This document shows, piece by piece, positions 42,714-51,952 of a DNA stretch of 62,401 nt (positions are counted from its first letter, which is position 1; each line of letters starts with the position of its first letter). The notes below the pieces were generated by a model. It was given only the letters and a program-made list of their open reading frames with translations. It ran no database searches and was not told where the DNA came from. The translations under genes and the position numbers were made by a program. The DNA is taken from contig CAKZWF010000041.1 in NCBI GenBank assembly GCA_937921865.1, forward strand, positions 1 through 62,401, in the 5' to 3' direction. This DNA comes from an uncultured Pseudomonadales bacterium. GTDB taxonomy: Bacteria; Pseudomonadota; Gammaproteobacteria; Pseudomonadales; Azotimanducaceae.

Positions 42714-43568
42714 CTAGCTATAACCATACATGCTGTCTACGAAAGTCAGCACCTGCTCCGCCAGCTGCGCCTGATAGCCCGCCCGATCAAAACCCGGCGG
42801 ATCGAACGCAGGCTGGAAATCAGCCGTAATCATCTCGTCTGGAAACACGCTTAGAAACGAGAAGTGCCCGGCATTAGCAACAATCTGGTCGTCGAGCGCG
42901 GTGTCCTCGGGCAACCCGGTTCGCACGATGTCTGCCTGCCAGGCCGGCGTATGCGGATCATGCTCGGCGCTGCGCATCATGATCGGAACAGTGACATCAG
43001 ACAGTGCTCCGGGCATCTGATACCAGACCGTCGCAGGTGCCAGCAGCACCAGCGCGCAAATTCGCTCATCAGGCTGCACCGGCACCGCTTCACCTGATTG
43101 GGTGCTGGGTTTACCACCCGCCAATGCCAGCGCCGAATACCCGCCCATCGAGTGACCAATCACAACAACCCGACCCTCGGCGCCAGCCCCGGCTGGCCCA
43201 ATGAGGTGATCGAGAATGACGCTCAGATGACGCGGGCGATAGCTGAGATTGAGATCAGAGTCGGCCAGAGAGTTGTCGTTGCGGTTGTTCCCAGGATGCT
43301 CAGGCATCGCCACCAGGTAACCGGCCTGAGCCAGCGCCCAGCCCAGATTTCGGTAGACCAGCGGGCTGCCACCGGATCCATGAGAAATCAGCACTAGGCC
43401 TTTGGCCCCGGCCGCCGGCTCGCCATCGGGCGCCACGTCAAGCTCATAGGGACCAAGTGCGGTCGGGGCGGCAGGAGAATTGCTGGGGAACAGAAAAATT
43501 ACTGGAATCGTCGCATCCGTCTGTGGATCCTGGAGCCGTACCGCCCGCAGACCAACCGAATTCTGCAC
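42714..43568 (-). CDS. Alpha/beta hydrolase (dienelactone-hydrolase/PAF-AH-like)
   Basis: A 284-residue hydrolase with S-H-G-S-G-G-S (oxyanion loop), V-I-G-H-S-M-G-G-Y nucleophile elbow, an acidic residue in the A-E-H-D-P-H segment and a histidine in N-A-G-H-F-S-F. The arrangement resembles predicted dienelactone hydrolases and PAF-acetylhydrolase-like enzymes. The start is GTG at 43568, with GAGGAGG six bases upstream; longer frames beginning at an ATG would include this site. No signal peptide. Divergent from the DUF3604 gene. Confidence 0.82.
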   Translation of the reverse strand: MQNSVGLRAVRLQDPQTDATIPVIFLFPSNSPAAPTALGPYELDVAPDGEPAAGAKGLVLISHGSGGSPLVYRNLGWALAQAGYLVAMPEHPGNNRNDNSLADSDLNLSYRPRHLSVILDHLIGPAGAGAEGRVVVIGHSMGGYSALALAGGKPSTQSGEAVPVQPDERICALVLLAPATVWYQMPGALSDVTVPIMMRSAEHDPHTPAWQADIVRTGLPEDTALDDQIVANAGHFSFLSVFPDEMITADFQPAFDPPGFDRAGYQAQLAEQVLTFVDSMYGYS

Positions 43569-43739
43569 GTTGCCTCCTCGACTTGAACTGCAGAAAACAT
43601 TCGAACACATCACCGGCCAGTTTGGCAGCAGACCCCGTCACAGCATCCGCTTGTGACAACTGCAGACCACACTTTCGGCAGCTGCCAAATCCACAGCGGG
43701 CCGTTTATACTGTTTGAAGGATACCGGCAGGGGAGCTGG

Positions 43740-45806
43740 ATGATGAACGGACGAAAACTCAAAACACTACCACTGTGGGTGCTTTTCAGCGCTGTGCTGT
43801 TCGGCTGCAACGAACAGGCACCCAGCGACAGTGACACAGCACAATTGGCAGCCGAGAGCGCGGCAGCTGTGTCAGATGCCGCAGCAGCACAGCAACCCGC
43901 AACAACGCCTGAGCGCCGTTTCGGAGGTATCGAGCTGACCATGCCCGCCGATGTGGTCGTTGCCAACCCGCAGGCTAACGCGCAACGCAATGCCTACTAT
44001 GGGGACCTGCACGTACACACTGTCTACTCTTTTGATGCCTTTGCGTTCGGGACTCTGGCAACCCCCTACGACGCCTACCGCTATGCACGCGGTGAAGCCA
44101 TCGCACATCCGGCAGGGTTCGATGTGCAACTCAGCAAACCACTGGATTTCTATGCGGTCACCGACCACGCGATGTTCCTCGGCGCAGTAAAAGAAGCCGC
44201 CGACCCGACAACTGAGTTTGCCCAGTTAGAGCACGTCCAGGCATTGCACAATCTCAACGCTTCGACCAATCTGAATGTTGGCAGTCTGCCGCAACGCACC
44301 GCGGCATTTTCCACTTTCCTGCCTCGCACACTGACTGGAATCGCTGATGGCAGTATCGACGTAGAGCTGGTGAACGACATCAGTCGCAGCGCCTGGGCAG
44401 ACATCGTCGAAGCTGCTGAGACCTACAATGACCCCGGCAGATTCACCACCTTTGTTGCCTATGAATACACTTCCTCAAGCGACGATCGCGGCAACCTGCA
44501 TCGCAACGTGATCTTCCGGGACGCTGACAAACTGCCGGCTATGCCGTTCTCCCGCTTTCACAGCCAGAACCCTGAAGGGTTGTGGGACTGGATGGACCGG
44601 CTTCGTGACCAGGGCATCGAATCTCTGGCTATTCCACACAATTCCAATGGCTCCAACGGCCAGATGTTCAAGCTGGTCGACTGGGCGGGCGATCCACTGG
44701 ACGACGAATACGCGCAACAGCGGCTGCGTAATGAGCCGTTGATCGAAATCACCCAGGTGAAAGGCACATCCGAGACTCATCCAGCACTTTCCGACAACGA
44801 CGAATGGGCCGACTTCGAAATCATGCCGTTCCGGGTCGCCACCCAGCTATTCAGCGAGCCCAGCGGTTCATATGCACGTGAAGCATTGCTCAATGGTCTG
44901 CGACTGGAAGACCAGGGCATCGCCAATCCATACCGATTCGGTTTCGTGGGCGCTTCTGACACCCATACCGGCGCGGCATCTGTGGAAGAAGACAATTACT
45001 TCTCCAAGGTTGGCCTGCTCGACGCCACTGCCGATCGGCGCGGCGCGGCGCCTCTGTCAGCAGAAGACGCTGCGATCATTCGAGACGCCGGTCGTCTTCG
45101 AGTCGCCGAAATAGACGGCGAAGAGTACGCATCCGGCGCTTATGAGACCTGGGGCGCATCAGGTCTCACCGGCGTCTGGGCAGAGGAAAATTCCCGGGAT
45201 GCCATCTATCGTGCCTTCCGTCGCAAAGAAACCTTCGCGACCTCCGGCCCCAGACTGAGCATCAGGCTGTTTGCCGGCTATGGCTTTGCAGCGTCAATAC
45301 TGGACGATCCGGATGTGATTACACGCGCTTATGCAGAAGGTGTCGCGATGGGTTCAGATCTGCCGGCCCGAACTGACCAGGCGCCCAGCCTGATAGTCTG
45401 GGCGACCCGGGATGCCAACTCGGCGCCCCTGCAGCGATTGCAGATAGTCAAAGGCTGGACGGTCGAGGGTGAACACCATGAACAGGTCTTCGACGTTGCC
45501 TGTGCGGACGGCGGCATTGTGGATCCGAATACTCACAGATGTCCTGACAATGGTGCTCGTGTCGATCTCACCGACTGCTCAATCACCTCAGGTGTCGGCG
45601 CAGCGGAGCTGCAAACACTCTGGCAGGACCCGACGTTCGATCCTGATCAACGGGCATTCTACTACGGGCGGGTACTGGAGAATCCGACCTGTCGGTGGTC
45701 AACGTGGGATGCCGTTCGCGCCGGCGTGAAACCAAGATCTGACCTGCAGGCAACCATTCAGGAACGCGCCTGGTCATCGCCCATTTGGTCTATCCCGACC
45801 GGCTGA
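43740..45806 (+). CDS. DUF3604 family lipoprotein (PHP-like metal-dependent hydrolase fold)
   Basis: A 688-residue protein with a lipobox (S-A-V-L-F-G-C) and a Ser/Ala/Gln-rich linker. The DUF3604 domain has Y-G-D-L-H-V-H-T-V-Y-S near residue 90, F-Y-A-V-T-D-H, F-V-A-Y-E-Y-T, I-P-H-N-S-N and G-A-S-D-T-H. These His/Asp clusters resemble the metal sites of PHP-domain phosphoesterases. Reaction unknown; the protein should sit on the outer membrane or in the periplasm. GGGGA lies shortly before the ATG at 43740 (a second ATG follows at once). The mechanosensitive-channel gene starts 23 bases downstream. Confidence 0.85.
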   Translation: MMNGRKLKTLPLWVLFSAVLFGCNEQAPSDSDTAQLAAESAAAVSDAAAAQQPATTPERRFGGIELTMPADVVVANPQANAQRNAYYGDLHVHTVYSFDAFAFGTLATPYDAYRYARGEAIAHPAGFDVQLSKPLDFYAVTDHAMFLGAVKEAADPTTEFAQLEHVQALHNLNASTNLNVGSLPQRTAAFSTFLPRTLTGIADGSIDVELVNDISRSAWADIVEAAETYNDPGRFTTFVAYEYTSSSDDRGNLHRNVIFRDADKLPAMPFSRFHSQNPEGLWDWMDRLRDQGIESLAIPHNSNGSNGQMFKLVDWAGDPLDDEYAQQRLRNEPLIEITQVKGTSETHPALSDNDEWADFEIMPFRVATQLFSEPSGSYAREALLNGLRLEDQGIANPYRFGFVGASDTHTGAASVEEDNYFSKVGLLDATADRRGAAPLSAEDAAIIRDAGRLRVAEIDGEEYASGAYETWGASGLTGVWAEENSRDAIYRAFRRKETFATSGPRLSIRLFAGYGFAASILDDPDVITRAYAEGVAMGSDLPARTDQAPSLIVWATRDANSAPLQRLQIVKGWTVEGEHHEQVFDVACADGGIVDPNTHRCPDNGARVDLTDCSITSGVGAAELQTLWQDPTFDPDQRAFYYGRVLENPTCRWSTWDAVRAGVKPRSDLQATIQERAWSSPIWSIPTG

Positions 45807-45829
45807 GTAGACTGGGCTCTAACCGTCTG

Positions 45830-48800
45830 ATGATAGAGCCGAACATCAAAACAGCTTTCTGGAGTCTGCTGCTGTGCCTGCTGTCATTCAGCCCGCTCAG
45901 CGTTGCTCAAAATGCCACCGATTTGACCCAGAGCATTGTCGAGCAACGTATTGCCTCCCTGAAAAAAGCCGGTGCGGCAGCAACTGATGAAGCCCTGGTT
46001 GCCTATGAGCAGACCCGCGCGGCGCTTAATCAGGCCGAGGCTCTGGACCGGGAAACTGGCACCTACGTCAGCGCCCTTACCACCGAACCCCTGCGTGCTG
46101 CAGCAATCCAGGAGCGACTGGATAGCCTGGACGCTACTTACGACCCCACAACGGAGCTGCGCGAACTGGATCGGGACGCGCTGGCCGAAACGCTTACAAC
46201 GGCGCGAGCACAACGCAGCGACTACAACGCCCGCCTGGAAGTCTTAGATCGACGGCTGGCAGCGCGAGAAACCAGTGCCAACGCCGCCCGCACCCGACTG
46301 ATCGAAATAGACCGGCGCGAAGACGAAATCCCGGAAGCTGATGCCATCGTTATTGTCGATGCAAACGCTAAACCTTCCCTGAGCGAAGCCACTCAATGGC
46401 GCAACGCGGCTGAGCTCAAATCCCTGTCCGCAGAGCGAAAAGCCCGCCAGGCACAGTTATCCAGCCAGCCGGCCCGCTACAGCGCGCTGTCTGCTGAACG
46501 TGCAGAACTGGTCGCGAATCTGCAGCGGCAGGCAATACTTGTACAGGAACTGGAGACCCGGCTGGCAGATTCGACTCAAGCGGTTGTCGATCTCAGCGAA
46601 CTCGGTCTCACTGAGGAAGACCCCGCCTATATAATCGCGGCAGCGATTGTTGAAGATGATCAAGTGCTGAAAGACGAACGCACTGAGCTCAACAACAGGC
46701 TGAACGAGGCGAGGCGTCGCAACGAACAGATCGCCACATGGTCCAGATCTGTCGAAGATCGTTACGCCACAGCACGAAGAATTGTCGACTTCGCTGGTGA
46801 CAGCGATACCCTCGGGCGCGTTCTGCTGACCTACTGGGAGGAAATAGAGGACCTTTCACAGGCAACCTCCAACTCGAGCGTGTCTGGTGAGGCAGGTGGC
46901 ACCGTCATTAGCCGCATAGACCATGAAGAAAAACTCGCTCGCATGGTCAGTGCCTCAGGTTATGTAAACGGCAAACTGCAGGAATCAGACATCAGTCCGG
47001 CAAGCGTGTCCAAAGCCACCATGGACAAACTGATCAGTCTTACCCAAGCCCACCGTGACCGGATGCGCGATACCATCGCTACCGAGTCCGAATATCTGCA
47101 GGCTCTGGCCGACCTGGACAGCGGCGATAAGGCACTGAAGAACCAGGTAAGCGACTATCGGGACTATCTGGAAGGACTGGTGCTGTGGATCCCGAACCAT
47201 CCGCCGCTGTGGCAGCTTTCTCTCGACTCTATTCCAGAAGAAATTGTCTACATCACCAGAACCCTCGGCAACACCGGCTATTCAATCACCCCCAAGGTGA
47301 TACTGATTGTGGTGATTGCACTGCTGCTGTGGGGGCTGCGACGTCGCTTGAAAGCTGCACAGGAAACCAGCAATCGCATGATTGCTCAACCCAGAAACGA
47401 TTCAATCAGACACACATTAAAAGCGCTTACAACCGCACTGCTGCGCGCACTGCCAATACCTCTGGTGTTTTTAGCCATAGCCGCCAGCATCGATCCGACA
47501 CCCACCAGCGCCAGAACGAGTCTGCCAATCATGTTCGTAGCCAGCGCGTTCATCATTCTTATGTTCCATGTGCTGCAGATCATCAGCGAACCGGCTGGTA
47601 TCGGTCGGGTACACTTCGGCTGGCGAGCCACAACCATGGACAGAATCCACTCGGAATTCACTTTCCTGATCCGCTGGTGGTTGCCGGTGTTGATCATCGC
47701 TGCGCTGACCATTCGCCTCACCCGGGCCGCCGGTGATGAAATCATCGGTAGAGCCTCATTGCTGTTCGCTCTGCTGTTGATCAGCTATCACATCGGCAGA
47801 CACCAGATTATTGAACTGCGAGCCGCTGGCCGAATCTGGTTTAAGGACACCTTGAACCGAATTCGTGCACTACTCAGCCTGATATTTCTGGCCGCAATTG
47901 TCGCCATTGTCTATGGCCAGGTTTTCTCGGTATCGATGATCATCTGGTGTCTGGTCCTGACTCTGTGGTTGGTAGTGTCGCTGCTATTGATACACTCCGT
48001 GCTGATCCGTTGGTCGCGCGTTGCCCGGCGTCATCTCCGGCTCAACGAACTGCTGGCACTTCGGGCTGAAGCTGCCGATGGTGAAGATAAGTCCGAAATC
48101 GAAGAACAGGTGCCCGATCTTGGCGACATCAGTTCGGAAACCCAACAGCTGATCACCAGCGCCACCTTTGTTGCCGGTGGCGTCGGCCTGATCTACATTT
48201 GGGCACCGCTGCTCCCGGCGCTGGCAGGATTCAGCCGCATTACGCTGTGGAACTCAACCGAAGTGGTTGATGGCGCATTGGTCGCCAGCGCCATCACCCT
48301 GACAACACTGATTACCGCAGTCGCACTGATCGCATTTACTGTTTTTGCAGCAAAACGCGTACCGGCACTGGTGGAAATGATTCTGCGCAGTCGCACCAGC
48401 ATCTCCCCCGGTGCCCGGTACACAACCAGCACCCTGCTCAACTACATCATCATCGGCACAGGCCTGATTGCGGGCTTGTCATCGCTCGGGCTGCAGTGGG
48501 ACAAACTTCAGTGGCTGGTGGCCGCTCTCGGCGTCGGCATCGGTTTCGGTCTTCAGGAAATTGTTGCCAACTTCATCAGCGGTCTGATCATTCTCTTCGA
48601 ACGGCCAATCCGGGTTGGCGACGTGATCACAATCGGCGACCAGTCGGGCAAAGTCCTGAAAATCCGCATCCGTGCGACCACCATCCGAGACTGGGACGGC
48701 AAAGAACTGCTGGTGCCGAACAAAGAATTCATTACCGGTCGATTGCTGAACTGGACCCTGTCCGATTCCCACACCCGTCTGGTGATACCGGTCGGCATCG

Positions 48801-49105
48801 CCTATGGCAGCAACGTGGAGAAAGCTCTTCAACTTCTGACCGAGGTGGTGGTGGGAGAACCCGGAGTACTCAAGGAGCCCTCAGCCACGTTCTTTTTCCT
48901 GGGTTTTGGCGACAATTCTCTGAATCTGGAGGCGCGCTGCTTCATTGCCAGTGTGGATGATCGATTGCCGATTCTGTCTTCGTTGCATACACATATAAAT
49001 AACGCTTTCAACGATGCCGGTATTGTCATCGCCTTCCCGCAGCGGGATCTGCACTTCGACAGCGACCAGCCTTTGCGGATTGCCTTCGAACCCAAGGACC
49101 CGTAA
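45830..49105 (+). CDS. Large mechanosensitive channel (MscK/MscM-like)
   Basis: A 1091-residue MscS-superfamily protein with a signal peptide (S-V-A-Q-N) and a long periplasmic coiled-coil region (about 30-480). About ten membrane helices and the MscS core follow: pore helix L-G-V-G-I-G-F-G-L-Q-E-I-V-A-N-F-I-S-G, beta domain R-P-I-R-V-G-D-V-I-T-I, and V-P-N-K-E-F-I-T-G-R-L-L-N-W. It releases solutes on hypo-osmotic shock. Size and layout match E. coli MscK/YjeP. The ATG at 45830 gives the normal signal peptide. Plus-strand genes follow closely on both sides. Confidence 0.92.
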   Translation: MIEPNIKTAFWSLLLCLLSFSPLSVAQNATDLTQSIVEQRIASLKKAGAAATDEALVAYEQTRAALNQAEALDRETGTYVSALTTEPLRAAAIQERLDSLDATYDPTTELRELDRDALAETLTTARAQRSDYNARLEVLDRRLAARETSANAARTRLIEIDRREDEIPEADAIVIVDANAKPSLSEATQWRNAAELKSLSAERKARQAQLSSQPARYSALSAERAELVANLQRQAILVQELETRLADSTQAVVDLSELGLTEEDPAYIIAAAIVEDDQVLKDERTELNNRLNEARRRNEQIATWSRSVEDRYATARRIVDFAGDSDTLGRVLLTYWEEIEDLSQATSNSSVSGEAGGTVISRIDHEEKLARMVSASGYVNGKLQESDISPASVSKATMDKLISLTQAHRDRMRDTIATESEYLQALADLDSGDKALKNQVSDYRDYLEGLVLWIPNHPPLWQLSLDSIPEEIVYITRTLGNTGYSITPKVILIVVIALLLWGLRRRLKAAQETSNRMIAQPRNDSIRHTLKALTTALLRALPIPLVFLAIAASIDPTPTSARTSLPIMFVASAFIILMFHVLQIISEPAGIGRVHFGWRATTMDRIHSEFTFLIRWWLPVLIIAALTIRLTRAAGDEIIGRASLLFALLLISYHIGRHQIIELRAAGRIWFKDTLNRIRALLSLIFLAAIVAIVYGQVFSVSMIIWCLVLTLWLVVSLLLIHSVLIRWSRVARRHLRLNELLALRAEAADGEDKSEIEEQVPDLGDISSETQQLITSATFVAGGVGLIYIWAPLLPALAGFSRITLWNSTEVVDGALVASAITLTTLITAVALIAFTVFAAKRVPALVEMILRSRTSISPGARYTTSTLLNYIIIGTGLIAGLSSLGLQWDKLQWLVAALGVGIGFGLQEIVANFISGLIILFERPIRVGDVITIGDQSGKVLKIRIRATTIRDWDGKELLVPNKEFITGRLLNWTLSDSHTRLVIPVGIAYGSNVEKALQLLTEVVVGEPGVLKEPSATFFFLGFGDNSLNLEARCFIASVDDRLPILSSLHTHINNAFNDAGIVIAFPQRDLHFDSDQPLRIAFEPKDP

Positions 49106-49129
49106 CACAAACGCCTGGAGGGTGACTGA

Positions 49130-50203
49130 GTGGCGGCAACCATTGACGAATCTCGAGCGCTCCGCGCCAGCCCCGCCCACCCGGATGGCTCCCTGACTGA
49201 AGCACAGGTAACCCGATGGCGCACCCAGGGCTTCACCCTGGCTCACGGGGTACTGCCCATTGACCTGGTTGACGCGCTGCGCAGCGAGGCGGTAAACCAC
49301 TTCCCAAAGCCGGGCAGCCCCGAAGCAGCGGACTTTACTGACTTCGGCAGCGCCGGAGCATTTACCTTTCCCGCCACCGTTGCAGCCTTTAACGACGTCA
49401 CGCTCCACCACAGGCTGCTCGACGCAGTTTCTAGCCTGCTGGACTGCCCGGTCGAAGACCTTCGTCTTTCCCAATCGGACCTCTGGCCCAAGTACGGTCA
49501 CGACAGCGGCGCTCGGAAAAGTGCTATTCAGGACAACGCTGATCAACGCATCCACGTTGACTATCCGAACCACAGCCTTGCCCATCCAACACCATGGAAT
49601 CGGCCCGAAGCCGTGGAAATGATTGTCTACCTGAGCGACTTTGCCGAAACCGGCGGTGCCACGGCGGTGGTACCCAGAAACGGCACCCGGGATCCCGCTT
49701 ACCGCTGGCCCATCGTCGATTCGCCCGGGATCGGTGACCTGCGCTACATAAACGACCGGGAAGCCGCCGAAGACTACTTCGCCGATCAGCGACCGGAGCT
49801 CGCAGCCTGGCGACAGAGCCTTTATCAGCGCGAGCAGTACACGGCTTTCAAACGGGGTGACGTTCTATTCTATCGCCACGACACCTGGCATCGCGGTACC
49901 CCGATGCGGGCGGGAACACTGCGCCTGGTGCAGAACATCACCTATCGACGCGCCCAGGCTGAGTGGATCAGCACTCTGCACACTGGCTGGGCCTGGCAGG
50001 CTTACCGGGACAGCAAATACCTGGAGCGAATGATTGCCGCGGCAAGCCTTAAGCAGCGCGCTGTACTCGGGTTTCCTCAGCCCGGGTCAGACTACTGGTG
50101 CGCCGAAACACTGGCAGCAGTTGCCGCCCGCTACGGCATGTTCGGCTTCGACATCGCACCTTACCAGCGGGCTGTCGCCGCACCCGAGAAACCTGTAGTT
50201 TAA
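49130..50203 (+). CDS. Phytanoyl-CoA dioxygenase (PhyH) family protein
   Basis: A 357-residue Fe(II)/2-oxoglutarate oxygenase of the PhyH type. The iron ligands are likely H-V-D in R-I-H-V-D-Y-P-N-H and the histidine of D-T-W-H-R-G-T-P; the 2-oxoglutarate-binding arginine is in T-L-R-L-V-Q-N. It hydroxylates an unknown small molecule, perhaps a lipid. The start is GTG with GGAGGG seven bases upstream. The amidohydrolase gene follows after 26 bases, suggesting a two-step catabolic unit (inference). Confidence 0.85.
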   Translation: MAATIDESRALRASPAHPDGSLTEAQVTRWRTQGFTLAHGVLPIDLVDALRSEAVNHFPKPGSPEAADFTDFGSAGAFTFPATVAAFNDVTLHHRLLDAVSSLLDCPVEDLRLSQSDLWPKYGHDSGARKSAIQDNADQRIHVDYPNHSLAHPTPWNRPEAVEMIVYLSDFAETGGATAVVPRNGTRDPAYRWPIVDSPGIGDLRYINDREAAEDYFADQRPELAAWRQSLYQREQYTAFKRGDVLFYRHDTWHRGTPMRAGTLRLVQNITYRRAQAEWISTLHTGWAWQAYRDSKYLERMIAAASLKQRAVLGFPQPGSDYWCAETLAAVAARYGMFGFDIAPYQRAVAAPEKPVV

Positions 50204-50229
50204 AACTCTGACTTAAAGAGGGAACTGAC

Positions 50230-51408
50230 ATGGCCTACGCATCCGATCAACGTCCATACTACGACGCAGACAGCCACATCATGGAACTGCCGGATTTTCT
50301 GACCAGCCGGGCTGACCCCGCCATTCGCGACGAAATCCCCGAAGTCAGCTACAGCGCTTCTCTGGTCACCGACGAAGAAGTTGCGCAGATCATGGCCCAG
50401 GGTGGCAAACACTCAGCCGAACACATACAGGCACAGGTTGCGCTCGGCGACAAGCTGATTGAGAGTTCAAAAGAAATCCAGGCTTTAGGCGCATTCAACG
50501 CCGCTGATCGCAGCACCGCCATGGACCTGCTTGGATTCAAGAAACAGCTGGTCTTTGCCACCCATAGCGTGGCTTTTCCGTTTCACCCCAGCTCCAAAAC
50601 ACCAACAAAGCTGCGCTACGGAGCAACCCGGGCGCACAACCGCCACATGGCTGAATTCTGCGCCGAAGATGACCGCCTTATGGGTGTCGGTATCGTCCCT
50701 CTGGATGATCCGGACGCTGCAATTATTGAGCTGGAATGGGCGCTTGAAAATAACCTGAAGGCCATCTGGGTGCCTCATCGAGCGCCCATTGATCGTTCGC
50801 CCGGCCACGTCGACTTCGATGGCTTCTGGGCACGCCTGGAAGAATCCCGGACACCGTTCCTGCTGCATGTCGGCGGCGCGCCACTGCAGGTCCTGAAATC
50901 CTGGAGCAATAACGGTCGCGCACCTACCAAAGACTGGATGGGTGGTGGGGAAAACGTCCGTACCAAAGACGCAGCCGTACTGCATCAGACTCCGGAAATG
51001 TTCATCAGCATGCTGGTTCTCGATGGTGTTCTGGATCGTTACCCCGGGCTGCGCGGAGCGGCTGTTGAACTGGGCGCCGGATGGGTGCCTGAAATGCTCA
51101 GAAGGCTGGACTGGGTATCCCGAATCTATGGGCGAGTGGACACTTCAGTGCGCTTTGATCGAACTCCGTCGCAGCAACTCACGCAGCAGATGGGGTTCAC
51201 GCCGTTCCCACACGAAGACGTGGCAAATCTTGTTGGCCAGTCCAACTCAGAGCTGTATCTGTTTTCCAGCGACTATCCCCATGTTGAAGGAACGCGGGAT
51301 CCCATCGCACGATTCGAACGTTCCCTCGCGAACGCAGATGAGCAGATCAAGTCGCGCTTCTACAGCGAGAACTTTCTGCGCCTGTGGCCAGAGGCCAGGG
51401 TCAGCTGA
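50230..51408 (+). CDS. Amidohydrolase family metal-dependent hydrolase (COG2159-like)
   Basis: A 392-residue TIM-barrel hydrolase. The opening Y-Y-D-A-D-S-H-I-M-E corresponds to the D-x-H-x-x-E metal motif of the decarboxylase/hydrolase group; P-F-L-L-H-V-G-G supplies another histidine and F-S-S-D-Y-P-H-V-E-G the late aspartate. Members include ACMSD-like decarboxylases and C-C hydrolases. The substrate is unknown; position after a PhyH oxygenase suggests action on its product. A hairpin terminator follows. Confidence 0.86.
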   Translation: MAYASDQRPYYDADSHIMELPDFLTSRADPAIRDEIPEVSYSASLVTDEEVAQIMAQGGKHSAEHIQAQVALGDKLIESSKEIQALGAFNAADRSTAMDLLGFKKQLVFATHSVAFPFHPSSKTPTKLRYGATRAHNRHMAEFCAEDDRLMGVGIVPLDDPDAAIIELEWALENNLKAIWVPHRAPIDRSPGHVDFDGFWARLEESRTPFLLHVGGAPLQVLKSWSNNGRAPTKDWMGGGENVRTKDAAVLHQTPEMFISMLVLDGVLDRYPGLRGAAVELGAGWVPEMLRRLDWVSRIYGRVDTSVRFDRTPSQQLTQQMGFTPFPHEDVANLVGQSNSELYLFSSDYPHVEGTRDPIARFERSLANADEQIKSRFYSENFLRLWPEARVS

Positions 51409-51484
51409 ACTGTTTGGAACAGCCGTTTGGCCTGGACCTGCTGGCGGGAGCGCGCTGGAGCATAACCTTCGTAACGGCCCGCTG

Positions 51485-51508
51485 AGGCTCCGAGCAAGCT
51501 TGGAGCCT
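51485..51508. terminator. Hairpin between amidohydrolase and selenoprotein genes
   Basis: AGGCTCCGAGC (51485-51495) pairs with GCTTGGAGCCT (51498-51508), an 11-bp stem with one G-U pair and AA between the arms, followed on the plus strand by GGTTTCTCTT. It lies between two convergent genes and ends nine bases before the selenoprotein stop codon. Confidence 0.65.
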
Positions 51509-51516
51509 GGTTTCTC

Positions 51517-51762
51517 TTAGAGAGCAGCCAGAAATTTTCGAATACGGCGTTTGCCTAAGAAGAAACCGCTCAGAACCTGATCACCACAAACAAAAGCTGG
51601 ATGACGGCGGATGCCGAGGTCCAGCATCGCGCCAGGATTCTCCATGACGTCGACACGAGTGATTTCAATATCGGCAAAATCACCACACACCTTCTCCAGC
51701 GACAGACCTGCCGCCTTACAGCGAGCTCATAGCGGGGAGTAAAAAAAAGTAACTGCTTTCAT
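51517..51762 (-). CDS. Candidate selenoprotein: thioredoxin-fold protein with U-A-R-C motif
   Basis: From ATG 51762 the frame reads M-K-A-V-T-F-F-Y-S-P-L, then TGA (51729-51727), then A-R-C-K-A-A-G-L-S-L-E-K-V and on without a break to TAA at 51519-51517: 81 residues with selenocysteine at 12. The TGA occupies the first position of a C-x-x-C motif after a beta strand (V-T-F-F-Y-S-P), exactly as in thioredoxin/glutaredoxin folds. Residues 33-64 give the expected later pattern: I-T-R-V-D-V strand, M-E-N-P-G helix, R-R-H-P cis-proline turn and A-F-V-C-G strand. A SECIS-like hairpin follows the TGA. Likely a small thiol/selenol oxidoreductase. No selA/B/C/D gene is in this window, so the machinery must be elsewhere. 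The alternative, a broken gene, explains the hairpin less well. Confidence 0.82.
51699..51729 (-). promoter_or_regulatory. Bacterial SECIS element directly after the in-frame TGA
   Basis: Twelve bases after the TGA (51729-51727) the mRNA reads GCGGCAGGUCUGUCGC (51714-51699). GCGGCA pairs with UGUCGC (one G-U) around the loop GGUC (51708-51705). The E. coli fdhF SECIS has the same GCA-GGUC-UG core, and in both the codons GCA-GGU-CUG are the sixth to eighth after UGA. This loop is what SelB recognises in E. coli. Confidence 0.82.
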
Positions 51763-51834
51763 CGTGATCAACTTGTCCATTCGCAGATCCGGGCGGATAC
51801 CGCCAGAACTTCTGTGCTGAAAGTATGGCGGTGT

Positions 51835-51860
51835 CGGTGCGCTAAAACAATTGCGCACCG
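51835..51860. repeat. 8-bp inverted repeat upstream of the selenoprotein gene
   Basis: CGGTGCGC (51835-51842) and GCGCACCG (51853-51860) form a perfect inverted repeat around an AT-rich 10-base spacer. It sits in the divergent gap between the selenoprotein gene and the 46-residue membrane-protein gene. It could be an operator or the end of a transcript; nothing decides between them. Confidence 0.4.
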
Positions 51861-51952
51861 GCAAGCAGCCGGCCGTTCACGCCGCAGCGACACCCGATGC
51901 CTAGACTCCTCGCCTGAAGTAACTCTTTTCCGGCCTATTTGAGGACCTGAAC

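Noticed and set aside
42449..42727. A 92-codon minus-strand frame ending at the sortase start
   Set aside because: No ribosome-binding site and Arg/Ala/Pro-rich sequence without fold-like pattern; treated as non-coding.
51700..51762. Frameshifted thioredoxin gene caused by the run of eight A/T bases at 51741-51748
   Set aside because: With all eight bases counted, the upstream and downstream halves are already in one frame; only the TGA separates them, so no frameshift is needed.
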